Part shown: one piece after another, positions 1 through 9,520 of the stretch | Numbering within the stretch: the stretch's first letter is position 1 | Layout of the letters: every line of letters starts with the position of its first letter | NCBI GenBank assembly: GCA_026874595.1 | Contig: CM049306.1 | Span: forward strand, 66,344,019 to 66,408,018 | DNA: 64,000 nt | Direction: 5' to 3' | DNA from: Sipunculus nudus | Lineage: Eukaryota; Annelida; Sipuncula; Golfingiida; Sipunculidae | Notes under the pieces: model-generated | Told to the model about the DNA's origin: nothing | The model's database searches: none | What the model saw: the letters and a program-made list of their open reading frames with translations, nothing else | Made by a program: the position numbers and the translations under genes

Positions 1-113
1 ATGAAGATATGCATCTTTCTCCCCAACACTAGGGGTTGTTCAATTGACCAGTTCCAAATGTTCCCTGCCTTTCTGCTGCTTGTTGTCTGTTAGTTTGACT
101 TTCTTATTTCTAG
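1..113 (+). repeat. degenerate tail of a D-type cassette
   Basis: The text around 46-70 (ccagttccaaatgttccctgcc) matches blocks near 4880-4915 and 32060-32100 (gatcagatccaaatgttccctgtctgtctgcc). Those blocks precede the shared 3' terminus elsewhere, and the same terminus follows here at 114. I read it as the last part of an old cassette whose beginning lies outside the window. The open frame from base 1 is not convincing as a gene. Confidence 0.5.
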
Positions 114-145
114 TTCCGGCAAGTTCTCGACCTATGGTCGTCTAG
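114..145 (+). repeat. cassette 3' terminus: subterminal repeat, hairpin, CTAG end
   Basis: TTCCGGCAAG (114-123) is followed by the 5-bp hairpin CGACC-TAT-GGTCG (128-140), then T and CTAG (142-145), then T. Five more copies of this layout lie at 32144, 34280, 35991, 38277 and 55673. CTAG fits the CTRR 3' end known for Helitrons. The hairpin closing pair is C-G here and T-A in four other copies, a compensatory change. Confidence 0.65.
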
Positions 146-146
146 T

Positions 147-177
147 TATAGTCGCCAGCCTAGGTCTGGCGACTATA
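147..177. repeat. perfect 12-bp inverted repeat, candidate cassette 5' end
   Basis: TATAGTCGCCAG (147-158) and CTGGCGACTATA (166-177) are perfect complements around a 7-base loop. The hairpin starts one base after the CTAGT that ends the previous element. A TCTG/TTTG run follows about 14 bases later. This hairpin-then-tetranucleotide order is the same as at other cassette 5' ends in the window. Confidence 0.6.
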
Positions 178-190
178 GGCTAATCGTCGT

Positions 191-222
191 GTCTGTTTGT
201 TTGTTTGTTTGTCTGTTTGTCC
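191..222 (+). repeat. (TTTG)n/(TCTG)n run
   Basis: A tetranucleotide run of gtctg and tttg units that opens the cassette head. The head continues with the acaggycrcaatttt block found after most such runs in this window. Confidence 0.85.
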
Positions 223-940
223 GCACGCTACAGGTCGCAATTTTGCAGCAATTGATCTGAAACTTACAGGAAAAGTGTAAAATCGGTACCTCTCCAAGCC
301 TATTTTTTTGGCCATGATCGGTCCAAGGTCAAGGTCACGGTTCTTGGCAACCGCTGGCGACTATGTCATGATTACATCTTGTTTGTTTGTCTGAGGGTTT
401 GTCCGAGCGCTACAGGCCACATTTTTAAAGTTATTGCTCTGAAACTTATTCATCAAGTGTCAAATCCGTAATCCTCGGAGCCTATTGTTTTGGCCATGAT
501 CGGTCATAGGTCAAGGTCAGGGTTACCAAAACTTCTCAAAACGGTTTTTCTTCATATCGTTTTTACTATTAGGCGTATTTACTTCAACTGTAGCTCATTT
601 TAATCGTCATTCAAAGGCCTTTCATCTGGCGTGTAGCTTACGCAAATTTGTTGTAACCATGGTTAAGTATTTTCGGGTAAAATTGATGAAAATCGAATAT
701 AAATGGATTATATCTTCTAAATTTGTCATTTTTAAAGCAAGAGAGTTCTAGTTTTTGCATCAGATAGTACTAAATAAGCTTTTTATCATACAAGTAAAAG
801 TCTCGTTAAATCTCGCACCATTTCTCGTCAAACGAGAGTTTTCGAGATTTCATTAAATATGACCTACATTTTTTTAACAATGGCTTTGAAATTTATATAT
901 TTTGTTATTTATAAATATCTCGAAATCAATTTTTCATTTT
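223..940 (+). repeat. old B-like cassette, left part, with two heads
   Basis: Two successive heads (about 223-345 and 383-535) each carry a gaaactta block and a run of GGTCA half-sites (329-341, 504-520). The body follows, with a degenerate RFX-like palindrome (653-666) and the TCTCGTCAAACGAGA dyad near 822. Homology to later B units stops abruptly in a T run at 940 and resumes at 3231, so the cassette is split by the insertion at 941. Confidence 0.6.
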
Positions 941-980
941 AGGCTCAGCTGACTATAAGTCATCTGAGCTATAGTCGTGG

Positions 981-1022
981 TCCGTCCGTCTGTCCGTCCG
1001 TCCGTCCGGATGTCCGTCCGTA
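981..1022 (+). repeat. (TCCG)n tetranucleotide run
   Basis: Runs of tccg/tctg units just inside the 5' end of the nested insertion, in the same position that TTTG/TCTG runs occupy in the surrounding cassettes. Confidence 0.85.
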
Positions 1023-1080
1023 AGACTGGCACGTTTCGACACCATTGGGCCAACGAATCTGAAATTCGGCATACAGTTAG

Positions 1081-2405
1081 ATGTCCCCAAAATCTCCTAC
1101 CATGCCGAAAATTGGGTCAATAGGACTTCGTTCCTTCGAGATATTAAGGAAAAACCTCAATTTTTTATTAGAAATCTATTTTCACACTTCAGGACTGCCT
1201 AATATCAAAACCACTCATCTGGTTTTCTTCATATTAACCATAAATATTCCTCTTTATAATTCCTATGTACATGCCAGAAATTTAGTCAGTATTATTTAAT
1301 TTAAAAAAGTTATGGGCCCAAACATAATGGACTTTGTAAAAAAAATCAGGAAAGATTTTTGGTCACTTAAGACCAAAAGTGTTTAAAGGTAGGGACTTTT
1401 TTTTCAGTTATACAACTTTAATTAATCAAAATTTAATTGTATACCAAAAATTAGATCAAAATCTGTTAAATCTTTTTAAATATTGGCAAAAATATAAAAT
1501 TGGTATCTTAAATTTTGCCAAACTTTGGCCACGGCACTTTTTTTCCTGTAAGTACTGTGGATTTAATTTTCACAGCATGTACACATAAGGATTTAATCTG
1601 TATAAATCTGAAATTTGAAAATAAAAGCTGAAAAATAAGGCTAGTTATTGAATTTTTTGGAGGCTCTTGTTGTATTCCCTTACATTGTCAAGGAGTCCAC
1701 TTTGGTGACTGTAGGTCATTCAGTGCTCATCTCTATGCTCCCCAGCCTGTTGGCATAATGTTAGATGTCCCAAAGAACTCCTACCAAGCTGAAAACTGGG
1801 CTTTGCGACTTTGTTCCTTTGAGAAATTAAGGAAAAATCTCAATTTTTTATTAAAAACATATTTTCACACTTCAGGACTGCCTAATATTAAAACCACTCA
1901 TCTGTTTTCCTCATATTTACCATAAATATTCCTCTATATAGTTCCTATATACATGCCAGAAATAAGGTCTGTATTATATAATTTTAAAAAGTTATTGGCT
2001 CAAACATGATGCATTTTGTAAAAATCAGAAAAGATATTTGATCGCTTAACACAAAAAAATTTAAAGCTAAGGACTTTTTTCCAGTAATATAACTTTAATT
2101 AATCAAAATTAAATTGTATACCCAAAATTAGATCAAAATCTTTTAATTTTTTTTTAAATATTAGCAAAAAAAAAAATTGATTCCTTAAATTTTGCCAAAC
2201 TTTGGCCACGGCACGTTCTTCCTGTAAGTACTGTGGATTTAATTTTCACAGCATGTGCACAGAGGATTTAATCTGTTAAAACCTGAAATTTGAAAATAAA
2301 AGCTGCAAAATTAGGCTAGTAATTGAATTTATTTTTGAGGCTCTTGTTGTATTCCCTAACATTGTCAAGCAGTCCACTTTGGTGACTGTAGGTCATTCGG
2401 TGCAG
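1081..2405 (+). repeat. tandem duplication, two units spaced 684 bp
   Basis: Unit 1 is about 1081-1727 and unit 2 about 1765-2405. Shared blocks include atgtccc...aactcctacca, cacttcaggactgcctaatat, ccataaatattcctct and gactgtaggtcattc. The copies differ by many substitutions and small indels, so the duplication is old. It is the internal tandem core of the insertion that spans 941-3230. Open frames at 1081-1299 and 1379-1588 are not conserved in unit 2. Confidence 0.85.
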
Positions 2406-3197
2406 CACTCTCCACTGAGTTGAGCTTGATCAGGCTGTCTCCAGTTAATACCATACCACAGGGAGCCTTTTTCTTTGGCAACCCCCGCTCCCCCAACCCC
2501 CCCCCCCCCCCGACCTCCATTCTGTTGACAGACCTGTACTATGAACTAAATGAAACTTAAAATTAACATTTTTTCAGCAAAGAGCAGTAACAACGGAGAC
2601 CCCTCCCCCTACCCACCCCTTCAATACACAGGACTAATAAACAAGGTGAATCTTTAATTTAATTTTAATGTTAAATAAATTCTTTTTGATGAGACTTGGA
2701 CAATTTTAATTGTTTTAAAGAAAAAAAATTCAGGAATTTAATCCTAATATTCAAATGTGATAAAATATTAGGATCTAATTTAAGTGCTAACTGACAAGAT
2801 TTAAGAAGATATAAATACTTTGTAGCATTTCATTTATCTCTCTTAAAGTTGGCAGGGCCTAGGTGTGAATAACACTGTTAACTTAGTATTAAAATTAGGA
2901 ATATTGGTCAATTTTGTTGGATTAATTTTTAACTCATATGGCCATATATTTAACTTTTGAAAACTTAATTACCTTCACACATTATTTGTTTATGAAATGT
3001 TACTTTTATATAACACTTACCGTAGGCCTATTTGTTCCCTTGGTGCATCACTAAATGGTTAAGCTCATGTCCATTATTCTATAATTTACAGAGTTTCATT
3101 TTAGCAGGGCCACTTTCTCATAGCTTTTCTAATGATAATATACATGAAAAACCAAAAGAAATAAAAATATTTTGCAGTTACTAGTATTTTCCAAAAT
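2406..3197. other. AT-rich interior of the nested insertion
   Basis: A C-rich patch (about 2486-2514) and otherwise AT-rich DNA. I see no coding signal, RNA gene or strong repeat here beyond the right subterminal repeat at 3198. Confidence 0.5.
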
Positions 3198-3580
3198 TCA
3201 GCTGAGCGATGTGACCCATGGTTCCCTTGTTTGGAAATAGCCACCAGGGGGCGTGGTACCTGAAACACTGTAACATATCATTTTTCTGCAATATCGAAAA
3301 AAAATTTACACATGGCACAATTTTTATTGCCGTATCTTAAACTAGGAAGATTGGCTTATTCCTCCGCATATGTAGCTTTGTGCTGCCGTTACCATGGTTA
3401 CCAAATTTTGGGGTTAAACTTGACGATCTAAAAATATGCAGTTTTTGGCTTCTATGTCGGTTATTATTTATGTTTCAAGGGTCTGGTTTTTTGCATAAGG
3501 CTGCTTCCCCTTGGTTCTAAGTCATTCAATTGCAAGTCTCGTCAAATCTCGCTCCGTTTATCGCCAAACGAGAAATTAAG

Positions 3581-3804
3581 AGATTTAAAAGAAATGATTA
3601 TAACTTGGACACCTTTTTGGCTAAAGAGGAGTAGTTTTCAGCATTTTGTAGAAATTCAATAGCTCAACCATATAAAACCGCAAATCTCGACGAGATTTAA
3701 AAGAAATGCTTATAACTTGGACACCTTTTTGGCTAAAGAGGAGTAGTTTTCAGCATTTTGTAGAAATTCAATAGCTCAACCATATAAAACCGCAAATCTC
3801 GACA
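3581..3804 (+). repeat. 112-bp tandem duplication
   Basis: The block starting agatttaaaagaaatg at 3581 recurs at 3693. The two copies look identical apart from one base (gattataac against gcttataac). It is much younger than the surrounding cassette. Confidence 0.9.
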
Positions 3805-4361
3805 AATCTCGTATATCTCCCGCCAAAAGAGAATATTCGAGATTTCGAACAAATGTCTGTATCTCGGTCATTTTAGTGCTAGATATTCTATTTTTCTATT
3901 GTTAAGAATAACTTGACTAGTTTTAAGTGGCATAAGTACATATGTCGTCATATCCCGCACCATTTCTTGTCAAACGAGAACATGGGACCATTCAAAGAAA
4001 CGCCTATAATTCTGTTATTTTTAAGCTGAAGACCTATAGTTTTCAGCATTTGATAGCGTCTAACACTGTCGGTCACATTATGTGATTATATTGTAAGTTT
4101 CGAGAAATCTCGCCTCGTTTTTCATCAAATGATGAAGATACATCCAATAGCCGTGAACACAAGTGGCTTCAGGGTTGACCGGTAAGTGCCGGCAAGGCTA
4201 TTATAGTTGCAAGTTGGCGTGCGCGGTCATCCATGAATCTCACAAAGCAGCATTGAATAGAAGACAAAAGCCGCCAAATGTGAAGTGAACACACACCTGT
4301 GATTTCCACTGTGTCCCCTTGTGCAGCCTCTTGTGTAGCCTGGAACCACTGGCAAATCTTT

Positions 4362-4427
4362 TAAACCAGGGACGGATCCCCGATTTTGTAGTTGGGTGTG
4401 TCAAAATATGGGCGAATCCCTGGTTTA
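4362..4427. repeat. 11-bp perfect inverted repeat bounding 66 bp
   Basis: TAAACCAGGGA (4362-4372) and TCCCTGGTTTA (4417-4427) are exact complements. The left arm runs into cggatccc. A related block, cagggacggattcccgg, lies at 6473. The CAGGGRCGGATCC sequence also forms the terminal repeat of the MITE at 23182-23394, so this may be an internally deleted relative. Confidence 0.55.
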
Positions 4428-4740
4428 GCAGTTGGGGGCAGGGGTTAAATTTTAATTATACATCAAATATATATAATAAAAATAAAATATCTCGAAACTT
4501 ATTTTTTTTTCGTTTAGAAAATAGCCGCCAGATGGCGCTGCAGCAATCATTATTGTGCCATATCTCCAAAACTATAGACAGTGTCACAATATTGATTGCG
4601 AATGTGAAACTAGATTAAATGCGTTTATCCTCGTGGGGATTCCATTATCATGGTGACCTAAGACAGGTTACGCTTCTTGAAATTCAAAATATGGAGATTT
4701 ATTCCTATAGACTGTTGCTTAGACTGTGCTTTCCATACTC

Positions 4741-6554
4741 TATGCCATGATTACATAGCCCTCACTTGGAGTTTTTCCGTCTGTTTGTCTGTTCGTCTGT
4801 CTACTCATCTGCGACTTTTGAAAATCAGTCAAACCAAATAAAGATGTGTTTCTTTTTCCTCCATGGAAGGGGTTTTTCATTTGATCAGATCCAAATGTTC
4901 CCTGTCTGTCTGCCTTATAACCCTCGGTGACTATTGTTTTTGGTCATGGTCCGTCAAAGGTCAGGGTCACCAAAAAACCTAAAAATGTTTTTTTTTCTGC
5001 ATATCTTCATCAAAAATAAACAAAGCCAATCAAACTGTAGCTCATTCTATTCGCGAAAAGATGGCGACTAGCGCCACTCCGAAATTGTTCCATTCTGCCG
5101 TTACCATGGGTATGCATTTTAGGGAAAAATTAAGGAAATTTGAATATTTTTTAAAACTTTGCCATTTTTAAAGCTAGAGACGTCTGGCTTTTTGTGTTAG
5201 GTAGGATTCAATAAGCTTTTTATCATACAATAGCAAGTCTCGCAGAATCTCGTACTACTTCTCGTCAAACGAGATCTTTCGAGATTTCATTAAATATGAC
5301 CCAGAGGTTGCAATTTTAGAACAATGGCTTTCGAAGTGGTGTATTTTATTGTAATTTATGATTATCTCGATATAGTGTTTTCGTTTTTCGGAAATAGCCA
5401 CCAGGGGGCGTGGTATGTGAAACACTGAAACATATCATCTTTCTGCAATATCTAAAAAAAATTAAACATGTCACAATTTTTATTATAGTATCTAAAACTA
5501 GGATAATTTTCTAATTCTTCTGCACATGTAGCTTTGTGCTGCGGTTACCATGGTTACCTAATTTGTGGTAAAACTTGGCATTCTGAAAATATGGAGTTTT
5601 TTGCTTCCATCTCTGTTAAAATTTATACTAAAGAGGTCTAGAGTTTTACACGAGGTAGCATTCCCTTGATTCCAAGTCATCCATTTGCAAGTATCGTCAA
5701 ATTTAGCTTGATTTTCCGAAAATGAGAAAATAGGAAATTTCTAAGAAATGCTTATAACTCGATCACGGTTTATGCTAAAGAGGAGTAGTTTCCAGCATTT
5801 GGTAGTATTTCAGAAGCTGAACATGGTTAAACTGCGAATTTCACCACATCTCGTATCATCTTCCGCCAAACGAGAATATTCGTGATTTCGAACAAATGTC
5901 TATATCTCGGTTATTTAAATGCTAGAAATTTTATTTTTCTATTGTTCAAGAATCACTTGACTAGTTCAAAGTGACAAAAGTGAATATCTCGTCATATCTC
6001 GCACCATTTCTTGTCAAACGAGAACATGGGACTATTCAATGAAACGCCTATAATTATGTTGTTTTGATAATGCATTTGATAGCTCTCAGTCACATTATGT
6101 GATTATATTGCAAGTTTCTTCAAATCTTACATCGTTTTTTCTTCAAACAGAGCAAGTACGTCCCCTTGCCATGACCATAGGTGGCGGCAGTATGTGATAG
6201 TAAATGTCGGCAGGGGCATTACTCTTGACAGCATTGTTCTATGGGTGTGCGATCGTCCGTAAAACGACACAAATGGGATTGATCCAACGTGTGCTTTTGG
6301 TTGTGGCCTCTTTTCCTGCTTTGTATGGACGCACTTTGAGGATTTCCCTGCATCGAGAGCTTAATGACCTGTTCTAAAGAGTAATCCCTTTAAACAAAGA
6401 GAGAGGCTGCCCCAAAATGTTACTAAATGCAGAGATTGTGTTGCTGATAAACACAGTCACAACTATAATATCAGGGACGGATTCCCGGTTTTGCAGTTGG
6501 GTGTGTCAAATCAGGTACGGATAACCGGTTTGCAATCTGGGGTATGGGTTAAAT

Positions 6555-6610
<56 letters not shown>

Positions 6611-6960
6611 ATAACATAAAAATTATTTATAAACAAATTAATAATATATCTCGAAGCTTACCTTCATCATTTTGGAAAATAACCACCAAATGGCACTGCA
6701 GTATTCATTATTGTCTCCAAAACTATAAACTGTGTCACAATTTTGATTGCAGCATCTGAAACTAGATATAATGCGTTTATCCTCTTGGTCACTCTGTCAT
6801 ATTCTTCCCTTACCATGGTGACCTAATATAGGTTACAATTCTTGAAATTCAAAATATGACGATTTATTCGAATAGACTCTGGCTTATTTTATTCATTTTC
6901 ACTTTCAATTTTCCATGGCATGAGTACATGACCTTCACCTTGAGTTTTTTTTCCGTCTCT
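4741..6960 (+). repeat. second old B-like cassette
   Basis: It holds a TCTG head (about 4780-4920), a GGTCA half-site cluster (4958-4973), the TCTCGTCAAACGAGA dyad near 5260, a CTCF-like site (5398-5410) and an RFX-like GGTTACCATGGTTACC (5543-5558). The tail at 6170-6250 matches the tail near 27650-27750. The closing block (6460-6900) matches 4360-4740, including a degenerate CCACCAAATGGCACTGC at 6683. Confidence 0.6.
6560..6611. repeat. (AT)n microsatellite
   Basis: About 52 bases of nearly pure TA dinucleotide with one interrupting A. Confidence 0.95.
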
Positions 6961-7044
6961 CTGTCTCTTTGTCTGTCAATTCGTCTGGGGTAATTCGAGA
7001 GTCCGATTGTCCTAGTGAGAAAACCTGAAGCGACACTTCGCTTT

Positions 7045-7410
7045 TGCATAGATTTTCTTAAACAGACTACCAAAACAATCAGGGGTGCATACTCTTTACC
7101 ACGAATCAACGATACTCTGGATTGTCTAGTTGGCAGTTATTACCTTGTCTTATTAGATCTTAAATTAGGTAACTAGCAGGCAGAACTAGAGGAGTCCGAT
7201 AAACATAAAACAGCCTTTACCGCTGGTCCACTCGGCTTCTACAAGTTTTAAACCATGCCGTTCGGCTTGGTCAACGCGCCAGCCTTATTCAAGCGCATAA
7301 TGGAAAAAGCGATCATGAGTAATCTTCATTTAACTCAATGTCTTTTAAACCTTGATGATATAATTGTCTTCAGTAAGACCTTTGAAGAACATTATTCCAA
7401 ATTTCTCAAA
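7045..7410 (+). pseudogene. reverse transcriptase remnant of the Ty3/Gypsy element
   Basis: One frame gives the RT fingers and palm: AYSLPRIN, LLDLKLG, KTAFTAGPLGFY, MPFGLVNAPA and NLDDIIVFSK. The family motif xxDD is present at codons 7354-7359. In-frame stops lie at 7174-7176 (after LGN) and 7249-7251 (before TMPFG). The rest of the palm and thumb is missing, because the sequence jumps to RNase H within about 40 bases. The enzyme would copy element RNA into DNA if intact; here it cannot be made. Confidence 0.85.
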
Positions 7411-7439
7411 ATTCGCTAGACCCTTGCATGACCCTTTCT

Positions 7440-7680
7440 ATCATTGAAATGGGCAGTGACGAATAAATTTAAAGACTACCTTTATGGATCCAAATTCAAA
7501 GTTAGGACAGATAATAATCGTCTCTGCTATGCACTGACGTCAGCACGCTTAGATGCGACAGGGCAGAGGTGGGTGGCTTAACTGGCGAACTATAATTTTA
7601 ATACTGTGAAAAGGGCAGGCCGGAAGAACGTGGGTGCAGATTTTCTATCCCGTCCTCCCCCATCACCGGAATTTTCACAG
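7440..7680 (+). pseudogene. RNase H remnant of the Ty3/Gypsy element
   Basis: The frame reads LKWAVTNKFKDYLYGSKF, then the conserved RTDNN, LDATGQRWVA, and NVGADFLSRP near 7628-7659. These match the C-terminal half of Ty3/Gypsy RNase H, which ends in a conserved (D/A)xLSR block. A stop at 7579-7581 follows WVA. The N-terminal half with the first catalytic acidic residues is lost together with the end of RT. Confidence 0.85.
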
Positions 7681-8007
7681 GCCCAGAATGGTAGCTATCA
7701 TTCATCTGAAATGATAAAAGCCATATGTGATGCTCATTTATTACCATCAAATAACCATATAATAATGACACCAACAGAAATTCCTTTAATGGCAGAAGTC
7801 TCTTTACCTGTTGTCGACATCAAACTTGTCCAAGTAAGGGCCCTACTGTCAGCAGTGTTATTACACATCTTAAGTCAGGAAAGACCATTTCAATTCTTCA
7901 GACTATTCTGATCTTAGATGGTAAAAAGAAAACTGGAAAAGGTTAATTCTGCACAAGGGGTCCTATGCAGGAAAAGGACAGTACAAGAACGAGGTCAATT
8001 GTAGATA

Positions 8008-8640
8008 ATATTACCGAGCTCCCTAAGACTACACGTTTCACAGGGTCTTCATGATGATGTAGGTCACATGAGTCAGGACCGTATAATTAGCATGGAATAG
8101 GTATTCTGGCAGGGTATGACCAAAGATATTATACAAAACATCTCATCTTGTCCTCGTTGTGTGCGTCGGAAGTCTCCGGCTAACCAAAGAGCGCAACTGG
8201 TCAATGTTACATTCGGCTCCATTGGAATGATTATGAATTGATTTTCTCACAGTGGAACCCTGTAAAGGCAATTTTGAAAATATACTGGTTGTCACAGACC
8301 ATTTCACTAAATTTGCAAGGACCTTCGCTTGTAAGACCCAAAAGGCTTAAGTGGTGGCAAAAGTTTTGTTTGACCAGTTTGTCACTATGGGTTTCCATTG
8401 AAACTTCATTCCCACCGAGGCCGAAATTTTGGGTTAATGGCGTTTGCGAGCGTTTTAACATTACTTTATTAGATATGCTTAGGTGCCTGAATGAAAGCAA
8501 AAAACAAGTATGGAAACCACATTTAGGAACACTCAGGTCCTACAATTGTACCAAACATGACACAACAGGATATAGTCCCTTGTTTAATGGATTGTAGGTA
8601 TCCCAGACTTCTGACTGCCAACTGACGTCATTCTAGGCCT
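8008..8640 (+). pseudogene. integrase zinc finger and catalytic core remnant
   Basis: An HHCC-type finger is visible: HDDVGH near 8050, then SCPRC with cysteines at 8149 and 8158. The core begins with VVTDHFTKFA, with its Asp codon at 8297-8299, and a stop follows at KA*. The second acidic position, normally in LHSD.GRNF, reads LHSHRGRNF with His at 8413-8415, so the catalytic triad is broken. About 25 residues before NGVCERFN (8434-8460) are deleted. The later YNCTKHDTTGYSP motif is conserved. Confidence 0.85.
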
Positions 8641-8799
8641 AGAGGACACCCCCGATGACCCTCCTCTATTTACAGTAAATTTGTCCAACAGCTCAAGGAA
8701 GAACTTAAGGTAACATAAAGGTTAGCTTAATAAAAAGCGACGGCCGACAGGAGTCGTCAGAAATCTCATCATGATAGTAAGTCCAATGCTTTAAATCTT

Positions 8800-9379
8800 G
8801 AAGGGGGACAGAGTACTAGTTTGAGCAATGTTAGAGTAACAGGTTTAACACAAGTTGGTAGACATATGGGAAGAGCCTGTTTACATAATCTGTGGACAGA
8901 CTAACCCACAGGTCCCTGTATATATAGTCCAAGCAGAAATAAAGGCCTACTAGCACCTTGCACCATAATCTGCTACTGCCAATAATTTTTGTACCTCTGG
9001 AACCTGAGACTAGTAAAAGTCCTGCGGCTGTAAATATAGATGAAACACAATGTCTGAGGGTCGAATTTACATAGTGACGTCAGTTCCTCAAAGGAGGATG
9101 ATCTGTTCATAATCAGGACAGCAGCCCAAATTGACCACGGATCAAGGGTAATTGACAGTCCACAGGATATAGTTTTAGTTGATGCGAAGTCCTCAGTCCT
9201 ATTAAGAAGTCTCTGGAGAGGATAGCCAGGTTGGTAGTCTGAATGAGGTAGCCTCTGAGACATTACTAGATGCACCATCACCGCCAGTTTTACGACGTTC
9301 CACTAGAAATAGGAGACCACCTCAATGGTTAAGGTCGAATGATAACATTGTGAAATATATAAATTGCATGAAGTCTTAA
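8800..9379 (+). pseudogene. integrase C-terminal domain and basic tail
   Basis: GDRVLV (from about 8808), then after a frameshift WEEPVYIICGQTNPQVPVYIV (8867-8929) and TLHHNLLLPI (about 8953-8982), match the SH3-like C-terminal region of Ty3/Gypsy integrases. A variable linker follows, and a tail with RRSTRNRRPPQW ends at the stop near 9377. The tail motif is usual for metazoan Gypsy pol ends. Confidence 0.75.
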
Positions 9380-9467
9380 GGTTTATTATAGTAGACAGTC
9401 CCGTTTGACTGCGTAACGTTAATTCCAAACACTTACTGGCCATGGGCGAGGTCGCCAATAATTCAAA

Positions 9468-9520
9468 GGGGGGGGGGGGGGTTTAGGTGGGTTTGACTGT
9501 TCAACACCCCCCCCCCCCCC
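9468..9520. repeat. paired G14 and C14 homopolymers
   Basis: Fourteen Gs (9468-9481) and fourteen Cs (9507-9520) flank 25 bases. They could fold as a long GC stem or form quadruplex/i-motif structures. The exact run lengths may be affected by sequencing or assembly. Confidence 0.8.

Larger units (their letters stand above)
941..3230 (+). mobile_element. nested non-autonomous Helentron/HINE-like insertion
   Basis: Comparison with uninterrupted paralogues at 26821-26864 and 38851-38901 shows this block sits inside a T run (TTTT at 937-940, TTT at 3230-3232). Ten-base subterminal inverted repeats GCTCAGCTGA (943-952) and TCAGCTGAGC (3198-3207) flank it. Near the 5' end come a second inverted copy CTGAGC (963-968), then a (TCCG)n run, then two 684-bp-spaced direct repeats. 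Near the 3' end a TGACC-CAT-GGTTC near-hairpin precedes CTTG. Subterminal repeats, a 3' stem-loop and insertion between Ts are the published marks of Helentron-type rolling-circle elements. No coding capacity is seen, so it would be non-autonomous. The exact right edge may be 3229 or 3230. Confidence 0.6.
3231..4740 (+). repeat. old B-like cassette, right part
   Basis: The cassette resumes with a CTCF-like CCACCAGGGGGCG (3241-3253), an RFX-like GTTACCATGGTTAC (3388-3401) and several TCTCG...CGAGA dyads. It ends in the agtgccggcaag block at 4177-4198. A second similar cassette lies about 2.16 kb downstream (CTCF-like site at 5398, block at 6460-6900). The two are therefore a diverged tandem pair of a composite unit. 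Confidence 0.6.
7045..9379 (+). mobile_element. degenerate Ty3/Gypsy retrotransposon, pol only
   Basis: Conceptual translation across frameshifts gives reverse transcriptase, RNase H, integrase zinc finger, integrase core, integrase C-terminal region and a basic RRSTRNRRPP-type tail, in Ty3/Gypsy order. Gag, protease and LTRs were not recognised. Stops, frameshifts and at least two internal deletions make it non-functional. Nothing like it recurs in the window. The best guess is an old metazoan Metaviridae copy truncated at its 5' end. Confidence 0.85.

Noticed and set aside
7606-7911. Plus-strand 101-codon frame as an independent gene
   Set aside because: Its first part is the end of the Gypsy RNase H (NVGADFLSRP), and the remainder is pol linker sequence.
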